The notes under the pieces: generated by a model
Database searches by the model: none
The model's input: only the letters and a program-made list of their open reading frames with translations
Told to the model about the DNA's origin: nothing
In this document: one piece after another, positions 7,183 to 8,185 of the stretch
How positions within the stretch are numbered: the first letter of the stretch is position 1
How the letters are laid out: the number at the start of each line of letters is the position of its first letter
NCBI GenBank assembly: GCA_964442185.1
Contig: CAYTWT010000267.1
Location: 1 to 8,185 of the forward strand
DNA length: 8,185 nt
Direction of reading: 5' to 3'
From: CADEEV01 sp964442185
GTDB lineage: Bacteria > Acidobacteriota > Vicinamibacteria > Fen-336
Position numbers and translations under genes: made by a program

Positions 7183-8185
7183 TCACTCCTTCATCGGTTG
7201 AGAACCGCCCAGGTAGCCAAGCGCCTTCAGCTGTTCGATCTGCTCTTTCGGGATATCGGACTCCTTCCGGCTTCGCAGCTGGGCTTCCGTCTCGCGAGCC
7301 AGCACTCCGGCGGACGCCAGCAATGCGTCATAGCCGTCCGGGTGCTTCGCGTCGCGCAACAAGTTGGCCTTTTGCTTCGGATCGGCGCCGATGTCATAGA
7401 ACTCGTGCCGCTTCGAAGGCAGCGAGAGGATCAGATGGTGCGGTGGACGCAGCACCGAGAGCTTCGAGTGCGAAAGTGTGCTCTTGCCCCTGGCGGAAAA
7501 AAAGGTCGCCGACAACACGTCCGTCTGGCTGAGCTTTCCGGAATCCGGCCGATCGATCAGCTCGCTCAGGTCCCTCCCCTTCCAGGAGCCCGGCCGGGGG
7601 ACGCCGAGCCGCGAGAGAATCGTCGGAGCCAGATCGAGCAGTGTCACGGGCGCCTTCACCTCGCGCCCCGCGTGCCGGCGGTCGCCGAGGATGAACGGGA
7701 TCCTGAGCTGGCTCAAGTAGAGCTGGGTCTCGTGGCCGAAGCTGCCACGTTCCCCGAGGCCTTCGCCGTGGTCGGCCACCAGCACGAGCAGGCTGTCTTC
7801 GTAGCTGTCGTGCGCCTTGAGCCAGGCTACCAGATTCCCGATCGCCCGGTCGACCCATTCGACTTCGCGAAGGTACTGCTCGCGCATGAGACGCGGCCCG
7901 ACGCTCGCCTTCGCGCGGAAGACGAGCTTGGTCCCGACGGGCCGCTGCGCCTCGTTCTCGAGCGTGTAGCCGGTGGCATCGGTGAATCGCATCACGTCGT
8001 CGGCGTCGGGCTTGCCCGCCACCGGCGCCAAACGGATGCCCGGAGCCGACACGCGAAGCTGTTGGATCTCGTAGTCCCGTGGGCCCTTTCCGATGAACTG
8101 CGTCAGCTTCCGGAACACGAGCGTGTTTCGGCCCGGTTGCAGCTCGAGGTCGATGCTGTGAAGCTCCCGCTTCAGGAAGCAGAAC
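7183..8185 (-). CDS. Sulfatase-like hydrolase, C-terminal part (5' end outside window)
   Basis: The frame is open to the window edge, so 333 C-terminal residues are visible and the true start and catalytic Cys/Ser-x-Pro-x-Arg segment lie outside. The alkaline-phosphatase-superfamily sulfatase core is recognisable: REQYLREVEWVDRAIGNLVAWL resembles the usual YxxEVxxVDxxIGxLL helix, then LLVLVADHGEGLGERGSFGHE with the metal-binding Asp-His pair (around 7768-7773), QLRIPFIL, and the LLDLAPTILSRLGVP and WKGRDLSEL blocks. It ends in LKALGYLGG, a tail I associate with sulfatases of Acidobacteriota-like bacteria. The first visible ~95 residues do not look like the usual sulfatase middle; part (SIDLELQPGRNTLVF) resembles a beta-sandwich. 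The protein could act on sulfate, phosphate or phosphonate esters; substrate cannot be told. Its stop lies two bases before the next gene's ATG, so the two are co-expressed. Confidence 0.88.
   Translation of the reverse strand, partial: FCFLKRELHSIDLELQPGRNTLVFRKLTQFIGKGPRDYEIQQLRVSAPGIRLAPVAGKPDADDVMRFTDATGYTLENEAQRPVGTKLVFRAKASVGPRLMREQYLREVEWVDRAIGNLVAWLKAHDSYEDSLLVLVADHGEGLGERGSFGHETQLYLSQLRIPFILGDRRHAGREVKAPVTLLDLAPTILSRLGVPRPGSWKGRDLSELIDRPDSGKLSQTDVLSATFFSARGKSTLSHSKLSVLRPPHHLILSLPSKRHEFYDIGADPKQKANLLRDAKHPDGYDALLASAGVLARETEAQLRSRKESDIPKEQIEQLKALGYLGGSQPMKE
7186..7191 (-). promoter_or_regulatory. Ribosome binding site AAGGAG deciding the hybrid gene's start
   Basis: AAGGAG lies inside the last codons of the sulfatase gene, five bases before ATG 7180. 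It overlaps the alternative GTG at 7186, which it therefore could not serve. The order AAGGAG-TGA-TC-ATG combines site, sulfatase stop and new start within 14 bases, which suits termination-reinitiation coupling. Confidence 0.8.

Noticed and set aside
8116..8118. GTG as the start of the sulfatase gene
   Set aside because: The frame continues open to the window edge and the sulfatase catalytic N-terminal half is missing, so this is an internal valine codon.

Overview
The window is a GC-rich, gene-dense stretch of bacterial chromosome. All eight genes lie on the minus strand, so they read from high to low coordinates. It looks like ordinary chromosome rather than a mobile island: no transposase, integrase, phage gene, CRISPR array, tRNA or rRNA was seen, and the longest gap between genes is about 150 bases. 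The gene set (secreted S9 peptidase, sulfatase ending in an LKALGYLGG-type tail, pilin-like fusion protein, DUF4331 and DUF4198 proteins) suggests a didermic soil or sediment bacterium such as an Acidobacteriota or Myxococcota/Desulfobacterota-type lineage. That placement is an inference from protein style, not from a marker gene.

In transcription order, the window opens with the C-terminal part of a sulfatase-like hydrolase whose 5' end is cut by the window edge (7183-8185). Two bases after its stop begins a secreted hybrid protein with an uncharacterised N-terminal periplasmic domain and an internal type IV pilin-like domain (5795-7180). Next come two DNA-related genes: formamidopyrimidine-DNA glycosylase mutM/fpg (4953-5765) and a small stand-alone Smr-domain protein (4643-4939). 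After a 93-base gap come mscL (4187-4549) and, four bases past its stop, a secreted S9 prolyl-oligopeptidase-family peptidase that uses a TTG start (2146-4182). A 149-base spacer separates these from a DUF4331 secreted protein (476-1996). A perfect 12-bp hairpin then precedes a DUF4198 secreted protein that runs off the low end of the window (1-393).

Spacing suggests two or three co-transcribed blocks: sulfatase-hybrid-fpg-smr, then mscL-S9 peptidase, then DUF4331 with or without DUF4198. Most products are exported or in the envelope, with a small DNA repair/processing pair between them. No single pathway joins all the genes. The two most notable items are the hybrid protein, whose pilin-like domain sits in the middle of the chain without a prepilin leader, and the DUF4331-DUF4198 pair, which may relate to metal handling.
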